A stretch of 64,000 nt of DNA from Tetranychus cinnabarinus (GCA_022266195.1 WHVY01000002.1:13531001-13595000); one strand, 5' to 3'; positions 1-10,880 are shown, counted from the first letter of the stretch. Notes: generated by a model from the letters alone, not told the origin. Numbers and translations: made by a program.

Positions 1-1082
1 CTGGATCTGAGCATTACACTGACCTTTCTGCTTCTTATTTGTATGCAAAAATGAAAGTCAACACTGATGATGCATGCAGCTTTGTCCCTACAAGTAATCT
101 CGCCGCTGCACTATTTGAACAACTAGATGTTTACCTTGGAAATGTCAACATAACTCCTGGAAACAGTTTATACCACTATCAATCATACATTGATGATTTA
201 TTATTCAAATACAAGTCCGTGCTTGATGATTGTCAATTAATAGGCGGAACAGATGAGGAAAGAACCGAGAGAGTCAAAAATAAGAAAACATTCGATATTA
301 TCATACCAATTCATGCGCCAATGTTTCAACAAGAAAAATTTCTAATTGATAATGTACCCATGACATTACGTTTGAAAACTTCTCCGCACACTTTTGGATT
401 TAAATGTTCAACAGCTGTTGACAAATTATCTTATGAGTTTGAACGTCTATCACTTTTCATTAGGAGAGTTAAATTGTATACACCAGTGCAAATGTCAATC
501 ACAGCACATCTTGAGCAAAGTCCTGCAAAGTATTATTTGCAAAGAAATGAAGTAAAATCATTTCACCTACCAACTGGTTTTGCTGCTAGTAGTATTGATA
601 ATGTGTATAATGGACAGTTACCACGTAAAGTAATCATTGGGTTTGTACCTGATAAAGCCTTCAATGGTGACATATCTCAAGATTGTTTTACTTTTGTTCA
701 TAAGAATCTACAAAGTGCAACTGTTGTAGTTAATGGAATAAAGATACCAAGTTCACCTTATCAACCTGATTTCACAAATAAATTGTACATGAGAGAATAT
801 TATGATGTTTTTCGATCAATGAATCAAGATCATGGATTCCCTCAAATTAATTTACAATACAACAAGTATGCTGACAATTATCCTCTTTTGGTATTTGATC
901 TTACTGATGATGGCACTTTGGCCTCGGATTCAGGTGCATTATCTTTAATTAAGCGAGGTAATGTGCGAGTTGATATTCAATTCAAAGATGCTCTTGATGA
1001 AGGATTGCATATGATTGTGTTTGCTATATATGATAGTGTTTTACAAATTGATGCAGCACGTAATATTGCAACTGATTACTGA
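1..1082 (+). CDS. Polinton major capsid protein (double jelly-roll), 5' truncated by window
   Basis: The frame is open from the first bases (codons begin at position 3), so the N-terminus lies outside the window and the first internal Met at 39 is not the start. The opening residues, of the type 'HYTDLSASYLYAKMK', match the first strand region of the element B capsid ('LMHETYLYVKMQL'). The C-terminal part shares 'GQLPRKVIIGFVPDKAFNG' (B: 'GQLPRRLFLACVSNKAFNG'), 'YQPDF', 'YMREYYDVF' and 'ARNIATDY' with it. It is the hexon-like shell protein of adintoviruses/Polintons. It overlaps the protease start by one base (TGATG), which implies coupled expression. The visible part is intact and clearly diverged from the B copy. 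Confidence 0.88.
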   Translation, partial: GSEHYTDLSASYLYAKMKVNTDDACSFVPTSNLAAALFEQLDVYLGNVNITPGNSLYHYQSYIDDLLFKYKSVLDDCQLIGGTDEERTERVKNKKTFDIIIPIHAPMFQQEKFLIDNVPMTLRLKTSPHTFGFKCSTAVDKLSYEFERLSLFIRRVKLYTPVQMSITAHLEQSPAKYYLQRNEVKSFHLPTGFAASSIDNVYNGQLPRKVIIGFVPDKAFNGDISQDCFTFVHKNLQSATVVVNGIKIPSSPYQPDFTNKLYMREYYDVFRSMNQDHGFPQINLQYNKYADNYPLLVFDLTDDGTLASDSGALSLIKRGNVRVDIQFKDALDEGLHMIVFAIYDSVLQIDAARNIATDY

Positions 1083-1504
1083 TGGCACTAACATCTTTAG
1101 ATATTCAAAATCATCTTTCAAAATACACAAGTTTCAAAGGAGTATATGCAATTGACAAACTCCCCCTTGCCCTGTTTCCGAAACCTTTCGGGATTGTAAT
1201 AAACCTTGATCCAAGCTGGAAATCTGGTTCACATTGGACGGCAGCATTTGTACCAATGTACGGCAGCGGACTTTATTTTGATTCTTTTGGACGACAGCCT
1301 CCGGAAATGATAAAAACATTTATGGAAAGAAACTGTATACATTATGATTATATCTATAATGCAGATGTATTGCAAGGCGATTTGTCAATTAAATGTGGCT
1401 ATTTTTGTATTACCTTTTTAAAAAGTTGTTTTACCGATTCTTACTTACCTTTTGTGAAGTGCGAAGTGCACCAAAATGAAAATGTAATAAACAGTATTTA
1501 TTAA
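1082..1504 (+). CDS. Adenain-like cysteine protease (element A)
   Basis: This 140-aa protein resembles the adenovirus maturation protease family (C5/Ulp1-like), which cleaves capsid and core precursors in the virion. The triad is visible: His51 in 'GSHWTAAF', Asp67 in 'YFDSFG' and Cys105 in 'KCGYFC', with a candidate oxyanion Gln98. It starts at the ATG sharing its A with the capsid stop codon. It is slightly shorter than the 162-aa homologue in element B, mainly at the C-terminus. No breaks are seen. Confidence 0.87.
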   Translation: MALTSLDIQNHLSKYTSFKGVYAIDKLPLALFPKPFGIVINLDPSWKSGSHWTAAFVPMYGSGLYFDSFGRQPPEMIKTFMERNCIHYDYIYNADVLQGDLSIKCGYFCITFLKSCFTDSYLPFVKCEVHQNENVINSIY

Positions 1505-1857
1505 AATAAACTTGAATATTAATAAATCAAAATGAATAAAATTGACTATAAAGGAAAACAATTGCATACAAAAGAGTTAATAGTTTGAAATTAAGCAAAA
1601 TTCTTGAGACAAGTCTTGTATGAAAAAAAAGAATTTGAAGGCAAATGAACTGAGTAAAATTGAATGATAAATCAAGTTTATCTTACAAATTACCTATGTT
1701 TCACATTACACGTTTAAATAAAAAATTGGCACAGTTTTTTTAAGAACACTCTTTTTTAATCAATATTCGTTCATAAAAAAGGATACAAGTAAAAATAATT
1801 AAGAATAAAAGCGTAAAATATTTTTGACTGCATGAGTCCAAAATGCTGAAAAATAGG
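1505..1857. other. Non-coding interval between convergent genes of element A
   Basis: AT-rich sequence between the protease stop and the PC4-like stop. It contains AATAAA-type signals just after the protease (around 1504-1512) that could serve as a polyadenylation signal. No ORF of note. Confidence 0.5.
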
Positions 1858-2379
1858 TTAATCATAGAGTGATTGACACATTGCTGCACCAATAGCATCT
1901 ACAACAGAGTTCGAGATTATTTTCGTAATCTCTGAACGATGTAGAACAAGACAACTCTGTTTTGTTTCAGTTTTGAGACCAACTGTTAAGCCTTTAGCAC
2001 CAATAACTTGCTGTGCAAATACAGTTCGTCCAGGTAATTCCGAAAATTCAAACACTTTCTCCATAGTTTCAGCTAACAATAAACCAGACAACCAATCGTC
2101 AAACTTTTGTTTGAGTTTCTCGTATTCAGGATACTTCAAGAACAGACCCTGTGTAGTCGGAATGTAAATTTTGCTTCCTTTCCACTGTCCTTCTTTCTTC
2201 CTTCGGATGTCGACAAACATTGATCCTTGCGAAGATCTGGATTTATGAACTGCAACCCACAAAGTTGGACAGATTTCAACGTTTAAAAGTTGTTCAAACT
2301 CCTGACTAAAACTTTTTCGATACAAAGATTTTTTACAGTTTGGTTGTTGTTGAGAGTTGCTGTTTTCACTGGAACTCAT
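1858..2379 (-). CDS. PC4/Sub1-like ssDNA-binding or transcription coactivator-like protein (element A accessory)
   Basis: The frame extends to 2499, but the first convincing ATG is at 2379 (173 aa), about 60 nt downstream of a TATAAAAA box at 2441-2448. Residues ~48-97 ('GSMFVDIRRKKEGQWKGSK' then 'YEKLKQKFDDWL') follow the pattern of the PC4 C-terminal fold: VDIR strand, basic turn, GI-L strand and an amphipathic helix ending in W. A serine/glutamine-rich N-terminus, as in PC4/Sub1, precedes it. The C-terminal ~70 residues are unassigned. PC4 proteins bind single-stranded DNA and assist Pol II initiation; that role here is inference. The alternative is an unrelated viral DNA-binding protein. 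Confidence 0.45.
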   Translation of the reverse strand: MSSSENSNSQQQPNCKKSLYRKSFSQEFEQLLNVEICPTLWVAVHKSRSSQGSMFVDIRRKKEGQWKGSKIYIPTTQGLFLKYPEYEKLKQKFDDWLSGLLLAETMEKVFEFSELPGRTVFAQQVIGAKGLTVGLKTETKQSCLVLHRSEITKIISNSVVDAIGAAMCQSLYD

Positions 2380-2440
2380 TTTTCGATGCTCATCTGATGA
2401 AAAGATGCAACTGAATGAAGAAAGGTATAAAGTTGTCGGG

Positions 2441-2448
2441 TTTTTATA
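2441..2448 (-). promoter_or_regulatory. TATA box for the PC4-like gene
   Basis: Reads TATAAAAA on the - strand, about 62 nt upstream of the ATG at 2379. It overlaps the last codons of the dUTPase gene, so the two genes are likely separate transcription units. Confidence 0.5.
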
Positions 2449-2872
2449 CTTGAACTCCTGAAGATCCGAAGCCTCTCCTACCTCGCTCATCAAAGTCAAT
2501 TAATTTGGTTACTTCAATCAAATTAGGAACTTCCGCTCTTTCAACAATCATTTGAGCTATTTTTGTTCCCTTTTTTATTAACAAATGGCAATCGCCTAAA
2601 TTGTGTAGAATTACTTTTATTTCTCCGGTATAATCTGGGTCAATTACTCCCCCGTTGACATAAATTCCTTTTGCAGCAAGAATGGAACGTGGAGCGATCC
2701 TGATGTAAGTACCTTCCGGTGGTTGAACTTTTATCCCGGTTTTCACAATACTAATTTGCTTTGATGGTAATATTACATCTTCATAAGAATGTAAATCAAA
2801 ACCAACAGATCCAGCAGTAGCTCTAGTTGGAGAAGAAGAATCAGGATAACACTTACTGAAGAACAACGACAT
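2444..2872 (-). CDS. dut: dUTP pyrophosphatase (trimeric dUTPase), element A accessory
   Basis: 142 aa from the ATG at 2872; the upstream frame extension (to 2971) runs into tandem repeats and is unlikely to be coding. All five trimeric-dUTPase motifs are present in order: ATAGSVGFDL (18-27), APRS (60-63), GGVIDPDYTGE (74-84, with catalytic-type Asp and the uracil-site Tyr), KGTKIAQMI (101-109), and RGRRGFGSSG (130-139, P-loop-like tail). It hydrolyses dUTP to dUMP and PPi, limiting uracil in replicating DNA, and is common in large DNA viruses but not part of the core Polinton set. A TATAAAAG box lies about 35 nt upstream (2904-2911). The reading frame is intact. Confidence 0.93.
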   Translation of the reverse strand: MSLFFSKCYPDSSSPTRATAGSVGFDLHSYEDVILPSKQISIVKTGIKVQPPEGTYIRIAPRSILAAKGIYVNGGVIDPDYTGEIKVILHNLGDCHLLIKKGTKIAQMIVERAEVPNLIEVTKLIDFDERGRRGFGSSGVQV

Positions 2873-2903
2873 TTTGAATGATGAAATGTTACAAAAAACA
2901 GTT

Positions 2904-2911
2904 CTTTTATA
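2904..2911 (-). promoter_or_regulatory. TATA box for dUTPase gene
   Basis: TATAAAAG on the - strand about 35 nt before the chosen ATG (2872). This supports the short dUTPase model over the longer repeat-derived N-terminus. Confidence 0.55.
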
Positions 2912-2934
2912 CAAATAGGAGAGCTCCTTATAGC

Positions 2935-3285
2935 ATTGTTTCAATTGTTTGAATCTTTTCAATTGTTGCAAATGTTTAAATCGTTTAAATCATTTCAATT
3001 GTTCAAAGCATTTAAATTGTTCTAAAGGTTTTAATCCTTTTATTGTTTCAATTGTTTAAATCGTTTCAATTGTTCAAAGTATTTAAATTGTTCTAAAGGT
3101 TTTAATCCTTTTATTGTTTCAATTGTTTAAATCATTTCAATTGTTTAAATCATTTCAATTGTTTAAATCATTTCAATTGTTGAAAGCATTTCAATTGTTG
3201 AAAGCATTTCAATTGTTGAAAGCATTTCAATTGTTCTAAAGGTTTTAATCCTTTTATTGTTTCAATTGTTTAAATCGTTTGCATC
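2935..3285. repeat. Subterminal tandem repeats, ~20-bp 'TTTCAATTGTTTAAATC' family
   Basis: More than a dozen imperfect copies of TTTCAATTGTT(T/G)AAA(T/G)C with variants, including a longer unit with 'GGTTTTAATCCTTTTATTG' that recurs three times. The units contain the palindromic core CAATTG. They sit just outside the last gene of element A and are probably subterminal repeats of the element. Confidence 0.75.
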
Positions 3286-3299
3286 GTTACATTGTTTAT

Positions 3300-5560
3300 T
3301 ATTATATTTGTGCTAATGCAGCTCAATGGTTAGGCTCAGAATCGGAAAAAGCACTAATTCTTTTGTTTAGGAATTATCACTTTGATGTGAATAGGTGAAC
3401 AAATGGTGTCGAAACTCGTTGATTGTTTGATACTTGAATTTGTTTTCTTCTAAATCTATGCTAAAGTAATGTAAAAAGTAACCTAATTTCAATTTTTCAG
3501 AAAATTTAAAGTCGTGGTGTAGAACGATAACTGTCTGAAATGTTCATCTTAGCTTTTAGCATCTCGCCCTTGACTGAAAAGGAGATGTATTGCAAGATCA
3601 GTTATAATAAGAATGACAATCACTCAAGATTAAAAGCGTTAGAATTGATATTTATTAGCTTTGAAGCAATCTAGAACATTTAAAAGCTATGTTAAACAAG
3701 AAAAAAAAATTTGACCTTTAAATGACCTTTGTGACCTACAAAAATGATTAGATTATTTTAAGTGGATAAATTATTGTCAAGGAAGTATGTACCTAACTTG
3801 TATACTTTTCAAGTTATAAGCTTGCAAAAATCGTAATTAACGTTGTGAAATTTGTCGCAAAGTCCTAATTTTTTTATGGTTAGTGATATTGAAAAAAAGT
3901 CAATGCAAAAGTTGTGTAGCTTGATGTGCGCAGTCGTATGGTTTTTGTTGCGACAAAATCGAGTGTGTAATAAAAAAGTTATAGACAATTGAAAAAATCC
4001 GGGGTTAAAAGTCAATTTTCCCCTAGAAGGAGTGACTTTTTCGAAAAATTTTCTATGGCCAACTTCTTCAGACCGAAGGTCTGAGAAAGTTGGTGTAATC
4101 TATCCTGGGCTGAAATAGTCATATATGCCTTTTACCGAATCAATTTATCTTGGTTAATTGATTTTCTATGGCGTTTTCCCTTGTTTGCTAAATCAATTCG
4201 TTAATAATTGATTAATACTACATTGATTAGTTGATTTCCTTATCTATTAATCTATAATACGGTAAGAGACTATGAATCACATTAGAAATTAATACTTACA
4301 CTGAATTCAATCTTAGTATGCGCTTGATTAAAGACTAATTGTTGCTATCTTAATCATGTCTAGCTTAATCAGATGCGTCTCAATGTTGAGGCTCAGGCTA
4401 AATCTGAAATGAGATAATAATTAAAACTAAAAGTAAAGTCAAACTTCAATCTGAATTCAAGCTAAAGAATTGGAAACCTAATTGAAAACTTAATAATCAA
4501 ATCAATAGATGACAAAAAAAATCATGCAGTAAAATACATTCAATTCTTTTCATTCATTACGGCTCATGATTAGTAGAGAACAAAATTAGTGAGGGAAAGA
4601 GGATCATGATTAAATGATAACCTACCTTGATTTCAGTTATTGTTGATGCTTAAGTTGACGTTGATGCTGGTGAAAATCAAAACAACAATCGTAATTAAAA
4701 CAAACTCAAACTGCAAGAAAACTAAATAACTGAAAATGAAACTAACTTTAAAATAGTTAAATCAATGTCGATAGTGATGATGAAATGAAAATGAACAAAT
4801 GGAAACGAAACTAACTTTGATAAAATACAATGTTGACGGTGGTTAAGTTGATTTAGTTGATGTTGATGATGTTGATGTTGATCAAGCTATGATGATTTCA
4901 ATGCTCTTCAGCTCTCCTTTTATACTAAGTTAGCTAATTGCAACAATTGGGACCAGGAAGCAATAATTCTGTGAAACAATAGTTAACAATAAGACAATGG
5001 GATTAATTTGAACAATCAAACAATTGTACATTGTCATATAACGAACATAAAAATAAGATGTGACCTCAAATTAATGATGACCTATTTTTGCATAGACAAA
5101 TTTAAGCACCCATTCAATGTTATTGCATTAATCAGTTTAGATTGGTCAAAATCCTATTAAATTTAGTATGCAATTGTTTTTTCAAAGTTAAATTTAGGTC
5201 GATCTATGCAGTTTAGTTTGATTGCTTGAAATTATATTGATTGCATTGTAAAATTGATTTCCGCAGTCCGATTGAGATTAGTTTATCAGTTTAATAACAT
5301 TGGAATTATTGCTATAATTTTGCAATTGTTTCTTAAAGTTAAATCCAGGTCAATAGATTTAGATCATCTTGTTTAAGATTATTGATTTTTATTGAATCAT
5401 TGTTTTCAAAATTACGATTGCTATAAACCTAGTTTGGCCGATTTCATTGTTTATAATCATTGGTTTAATTGTGCATTCATGTTTTTGATTCTCAAGTTTG
5501 AGGTGACAATTTTCGATTTGCTGTGACAATTCTGAATCAGTGAGTTATCTTGTGCATTGA
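3300..5560. other. Intergenic AT-rich DNA, no gene seen
   Basis: No credible ORF. Around 3320 'GCTCAATGGTTAGG' resembles a tRNA A-box (possible SINE scrap). An imperfect 35-bp hairpin spans 4059-4093. GTTGAT-type microsatellite-like sequence lies around 4850-4890. A 17-bp direct duplication (GAGTTATCTTGTGCATT) lies immediately before the PAN-family gene at 5540-5575. Confidence 0.5.
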
Positions 5561-5566
5561 GTTATC

Positions 5567-8500
5567 TTGTGCATTTCTACTACTACTGTTGATATTGTCA
5601 CCAATTCAGAGATGTTCAAAGATTTGTTACACTTGGGACCAACAGGATTGATGATTTATGCCAAGAGTATAAGTGATAAAGCTTCTTTCGTAGGATCTGA
5701 TCTGATTGAAGGTCGTACTGTTAATCACTGGTTTTATTGTACGAATCCTAATGGACCTTACATCGACTTTTACTTTGACGTTAAGACCTCTTTGCCTTAT
5801 CGGTTCTCGTTGCATTATTCTAAATGGGTTGAGACTCAGGAGGTCATTTCAATCAATGAAACTCGAACAATCAAAAAGCAAGTTGATTCCGAGTTAAAAT
5901 ATATTTACAACTTTTACATGTTCAAACCGTTGGTCATATCTTCAGATGATCCGATCCCTTATCCATTGGGTTATGTTTGTAATGATAAAATTGATTACAA
6001 TAACCATAATCCACCAGATTTTATGAAAGTTAAAGAGTTTACTATGGACATGGAAGCGATAATCACCTATCCTGATCGTGACCCTTTCAAATCAACCGCT
6101 CGGGTAATGAAACGAGGCGATGTTTTTTCCTTCGAAATCCAAGAAGAAACTGGTTTCGTTCGTTCAATTGAAATGCCACATCCTTTAGGGCGATTTGAAA
6201 TTGATGAACACACTGGTCGATGTCATTATCGTCCATCAGACTTTTCAGATCGTCATCTACTTACCTACTGGCCTTTGGATACAGCACACGGTTTCAATCT
6301 TTTGGAGTATTTGCCAAAAGTATCAGATTATTCACATTTTATTGGTGAGATACCTTTAGGACCTTTTCGAGTGAAACAATACTTGTCATCGTACTTCTTC
6401 TTCGATAGATTTAGTGCCATTGCTGATTATTATTATACAAATGTCAGTAATTCTGTTCCGAGTAAAATAATATTTACCAAATATAGAACAAATAATTATT
6501 ATGATTCCTTTGATTCTGCAAATTCAATTGAAGTGACAATAATCAATTACCAAGACCATTACATTGATTATGGAGATCGATTCGATGTTTCTGGTTGTTA
6601 TGAACAACCTGGAAGCTATACTTGGTTTCAACTTTTCTTTTCAAATCCATGGATAAGTGAATTCAATATGCAAGCAATTAAGCAATCAACAGAAGAATAC
6701 TTGACTTCATTCATTCCAATAAATCGCATTGGTTCAATTCATGCACAACAAGTTGATACTAATATATATGTTACTGTTAAGCTTTATGATCATGTGAATA
6801 TGATTGATACATATAGCCGTAAGAATCAACGTATGCTTACGAATCCTTCAAATATCGTAAAAAGATCTAAATTCGAAGACTGTGAACAATTTTGCAGTGC
6901 AATTTCAGCCTGTGAAGCTTTTAGTTATTGTTCGAATTTTGACTGCATGACTTTTCAATACACGTATCTTTACTCGTTATATTATCCGCAAACAGAATAC
7001 AGTGAGGAATGCACTTACTATTCTACAAATGTTCGAGTGCACGATGTTGACCCATTAGTTAGCAAAAACTATTTATCGACAATACCACATGTGTTACAAC
7101 AGATAAAGAGTAAAGTCTCGTCCGGTGAATTTCGTTTAGTCCTATCAGCCTTTATTGACCTAACAGCTGAAGATTTGTTCATTGTTAATGGCCCTGAAGA
7201 GATTGGTGACATTTCCCAGGAACTACATACAAGTGGTTCCAGTCCTTTAAGAGCGGAAGATTTTCCGATGATCCGAACTGATCGTCATTTCAATGAAGCA
7301 CAATTCAAGTTCGAGAAAAGTACTCTTCAAGATTGTTTCATGGCTTGTTTAAATGATGATGATTGTAATACACTTTCATATTGCATCAATCAGAATAAGG
7401 AATGCATTCTGAGTGGAGAAACACCGAATTCATTGAAAGACGCATTTGAAGACAAAACAAGTCATGCAGATGGATGCAACATCTATCAAAGTAAATTTAC
7501 TGTTACATTAATTTGTGTTTCTGAAATTAATTTTGTCTCTCAATTATAATTTAGAATCATTCATGAATCTATTCCATGAGTATCCTGGAAAAAGTTTAGT
7601 TCTTGATGCCGTCTCAACCATATCTGATGTACCAATTGGTGATTGTGCTAAAAGATGTGTTCAATCAAATGATTTAAATTGTGAGTCATTTGATTATTGT
7701 CAAGATAACAATCAAAGGTAAGTCGAAACTTAGATCAAACTTACGACGAAAGTTTGAATATCTTTAGATATTTTTCTCTAAATATTTTAGAGCTTGTGCT
7801 TCCAATCAATCCTGAATGCATTTGGATCCGTCATCCGTAATTATTGAGAGTTTTTAAAGTTAATTAATTTGATAAAAAACTGATTCAATATATATATGTA
7901 TAAACAATACATGATAGTTCTAATGAATTTTCATTTTTTCATTCCATTTTCTTCAGAAATGAATCTATTTGCTTCTTACATGTAAATCATATTGATTTGA
8001 ATAGAGATCATGAAATAAATGCAACAAACTGGAAGTTGGCTGAAGCTGGATGTTCCCATTATTCAAGTAAAAACCTTTACTTTAATTCAACCTTTGCTTA
8101 AATTATAGTCAATATTAACTAATTGTTCAATCCATTTACTTTTTACAGAAAAGGCTGAACTTGATTATGAACATAAAGCTGGACTTGCTTTGAAAGATAA
8201 CATGAAAGAATCAATTGTTGGAACCTTTGACCCTCTATCATTAGAACACTGTGCTTCCGAGTGCAATAAAGATGCCGATTGTTTTACTTTCGAGTTTTGT
8301 GAAACAATCGACTATGAAAAAAAATCCGAAAGTAGTGTTTCATTGTTGAGCTGTATATTGACAAACTTGAAACCGAGTAATGCTAATCAAACTGGACTAT
8401 TTAACTTATCTAAAAGCAACAGCAAAATTTGTTCAGTTCACATAAATCACAAGAAAGTTACAGGAAAAAGCAAAACTTATGCACAGCCATCTTCATTAAT

Positions 8501-8648
8501 AATACCTTCACCAACTAAGTCAAATGATTATAATTTAGCAATTGGATTGGGGACAATAGTATTCATAATGGCGTTTGCCAGTGGATTCATCGGATTCAAA
8601 TTTTCTGCTAAAAAAGGGATAATTTTGCAAACTATAATAATTAATTGA
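5567..8648 (+). CDS. PAN/Apple-repeat type I membrane protein, four visible exons, 5' end missing
   Basis: Proposed exons: 5567-7490, 7555-7717, 7957-8066 and 8149-8648, with GT...AG junctions and consistent phases. The first frame is open from 5567 but has no ATG until 5612, and no signal peptide is visible, so upstream exon(s) are lost or unrecognised. The N-terminal ~400 aa form a domain (e.g. 'NPNGPYIDFYFD', 'KTSLPYRF') resembling the LolA-like extracellular domain annotated in mite proteins (low certainty). Four Cys-rich modules of the type C-x3-C-x5-C-x2-F-x-YC follow, PAN/Apple-like. The C-terminus has one transmembrane helix (~8530-8610). It is probably a cell-surface or secreted protein. 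Four degenerate relatives lie in the window. Confidence 0.7.
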
Positions 8649-8649
8649 A

Positions 8650-10280
8650 ACCCCAAAATCAACATCATGTGAAAACGCAAAATGAACTGTTATTATTCAT
8701 TCAATCTTAATCAGCATAGTTAGTAGAATTGATTTGACTGACGAAGAATTTATCGTAAAAACTCAAATTTTATACTGTTTCAACATGAGATTTAAATAAT
8801 TTCGATATTGAACTTAATAATATCAGATTCATGATCTATTTATTAAGTAATCCTTAAAGTCTTTGAAGTCTGTTAATGATTGATGTAAAATAATTAGTGA
8901 ACGTATGTATTATTCATAAAATTATATCGATTTTTTCTGAATTTCATACTCAACCGATAATCGCTCTTTAATTTGCTCCAATTTTCTTGATTGCAAATAT
9001 TGGTTACATGCACAAATTTTGTTTTGATCACATCATTTTTGGAAATATTAAATTTCAAGTTCAATTCTTGATTATAGTTGTAAAAATCCAGAATTAAGAA
9101 AAAATCCATAATATCGTATCAATATACAGAAACTAGGGTTCACACCACCCTAAAGCCACTTTCGTGCGTCGTTTTAGTAGAAGTACTGCATGGTGGTGCT
9201 AACTCTGGTTTCCCTGAAAAATCAAAACTTTAAAATCTGTGTAAAATTTAATTTAATGATGAGATTTGGATCGCATAACTTCTCCCCACAATCAATTATT
9301 TAACCTCTAAAACTGTTCCATTCCCTCTCTAATTCATATTAAATACAATGCAATTCTGTAACCAGATCTGCTGTTCAACAAATATACTGAAAACATTAAG
9401 TGTTTAAATTGAGAAAGAGAAATGGTCAAAATTATTCTCCTCTTTCTTTATTCTGTCTATTTCCCTGTCTCATTTCTTATTCTTAACAATGGTCAGAAGG
9501 GCAAAACTAACTCTTTATTTCAACTAAAGGATTATTATTGAGGGGAGTTGTAATTATGACTCCAAAGTGGTAACTTGAAAAATGACTGAAATGGTGCTTC
9601 TCGTCCATTGGACGTAGTATTTATTTAATTATTAGTTTAACTAAATTTAGTTAATTCAATGGGAGTATTGTCCGCTAAATGATTATTATTAATAAATATT
9701 ATTAAATGACCTTAAAATGTTACATATAACTCGTTAGTTACTCAAAATGCCATCTCCCCTTTAGAATTAACGTTTTTAAATAGACGATTTTAAAAAATAT
9801 AGCCATAAATTTTTGACAAGTTTTCATTGAAATGTTATAACCCCATATAAACTGCTTTTTCGAGCTGGATAAGCGTTTTTGTGTCGCTTCTGAATACTCT
9901 GTCTTCATGACACCTTCAAATTCCTGATAAAGCTAATTAATATAAAATTGAGATGACTGCAATCTTGCACCTATTTCTCGAGATATAAAGCCACTTTAAC
10001 CTGTCCGTTTGAACACCTCTTATCTATCTACCATCTTATGCATGAGTAGGCTTGTGTTATCAAACAATTATCATATTTAATAATCAATGATTTGCTAGAA
10101 GATTTTGCAATTTCAAACAATAGTTGGACTGACAGAAAGCAATCTTGGAATCAAAATTTTGAAATTTTATTTTTAGTTATAATGCTTACAATTAAGGAAA
10201 TGGTTTTATATTCTTCTGAATATCCTCAAATAATTTTGCCGATTTTCGTTATTTATATTTTTTTGAATAATTGAAGAGAT
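8650..10280. other. Intergenic region, no gene seen
   Basis: AT-rich, with only short random ORFs. The last ~270 bp (from about 10015) are also present in the duplicated copy at 51825-52090, so they belong to the glucosylceramidase duplication unit (3' flank of that gene). Confidence 0.5.
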
Positions 10281-10292
10281 TTTTAAACTAGT

Positions 10293-10741
10293 TCATTTCA
10301 ATGGTTTTATTATCGTTGTAATAGATCTTGGTTCAAAGGTAAGTAGAAATGGTTTCTCATCAAAACCAGCAATTGACAATTTTATAAACTTTTGATTTCT
10401 GTTTAGTAATGTAAAGATCAAATCATTGGATGGACTCAAGAATGTTGTTATTTTTACGTTTTCATCGACCATTCCTGCGCTAATTGAATGACCAACACGA
10501 GTAGAACCAGGTCTCAAGAATTTACTAAAATGTCCAAATGCATAAAACATTGGCTGTTTGTAATATTCTGGTGCAGTGTCGTTAACGAAAATAAAAGCGT
10601 CAACCCAATTTCCAGCCCAATTGGGTCCACCATTTTCATCAAGCACAAGATTCCAGTCAACCCAACCATTTGACCAATTGTTGAGACCCTCAATCACATC
10701 AGCAGCAATATTTTCAGCTCGAGTCCAGTTTCCCAATGTCA
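10293..10741 (-). CDS. GBA: Glucosylceramidase (GH30) C-terminal exon, downstream of the Polinton insertion
   Basis: Acceptor at 10742-10743 (..TTTTAATAG), stop at 10293. The protein has 'WSNGWVDWNLVLDENGGP', 'YYKQPMFYAFGHFSKFLRPG' and a C-terminal beta-domain typical of lysosomal glucocerebrosidase. The matching upstream exon lies 14.8 kb away at 25650-26049, with its last 13 bases at 10833-10845 ending in a GTAAGT donor, because Polinton B inserted into that exon. GBA hydrolyses glucosylceramide in lysosomes. This exon is intact, but the gene as a whole is broken. Confidence 0.9.
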
Positions 10742-10832
10742 CTATTAAAATAAAAGATAAAAGTGTTAGATACCATTTAATAATATACGATTTATAATAC
10801 ATCGGTTGAAATCAAAAGTAAATTGAACTTAC

Positions 10833-10845
10833 AGTGAGCCTCAGT
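10833..10845 (-). pseudogene. GBA: Last 13 bases of the interrupted GBA exon, next to splice donor
   Basis: This stub reads from the target-duplication bases to the splice donor GTAAGT (10832 downwards). It was severed from the rest of its exon (25650-26049) by insertion of the element. Six of its bases (10840-10845) are the duplicated target. Confidence 0.8.
10840..10845 (+). repeat. Target-site duplication CTCAGT, left copy
   Basis: Identical to 25650-25655. Six-base duplications are the hallmark of Polinton integration. Confidence 0.93.
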
Positions 10846-10880
10846 AGTAGTGAATTAGTAGGGAAGAGTCAAAGGGGCGG
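10846..10880 (+). repeat. Left terminal inverted repeat of element B (35 bp)
   Basis: Perfect inverse complement of 25615-25649; similarity stops abruptly after base 35. Starts with AG as usual for Polintons. Confidence 0.93.

Larger units (their letters stand above)
1..3300. mobile_element. Polinton/adintovirus-like element A, one end only (other end outside window)
   Basis: Capsid and protease genes of the Polinton/adintovirus type run into the window edge on the + strand. They are followed by two convergent - strand accessory genes (PC4-like, dUTPase) and about 350 bp of short tandem repeats. The right limit is set only by where the repeats stop; I could not identify a terminal inverted repeat or target duplication. 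Compared with element B in this window, the capsid-protease pair is the same but everything distal to the protease differs. Confidence 0.75.

Noticed and set aside
2872..2971. N-terminal extension of dUTPase (33 extra residues)
   Set aside because: It is made of translated tandem repeats and lies upstream of a TATA box that fits the shorter start.
3809..4015. 68-aa ORF on the - strand
   Set aside because: AT-rich random frame, no motif, no neighbours supporting it.
8894..9109. 71-aa ORF on the - strand
   Set aside because: No recognisable domain; typical of AT-rich non-coding DNA.
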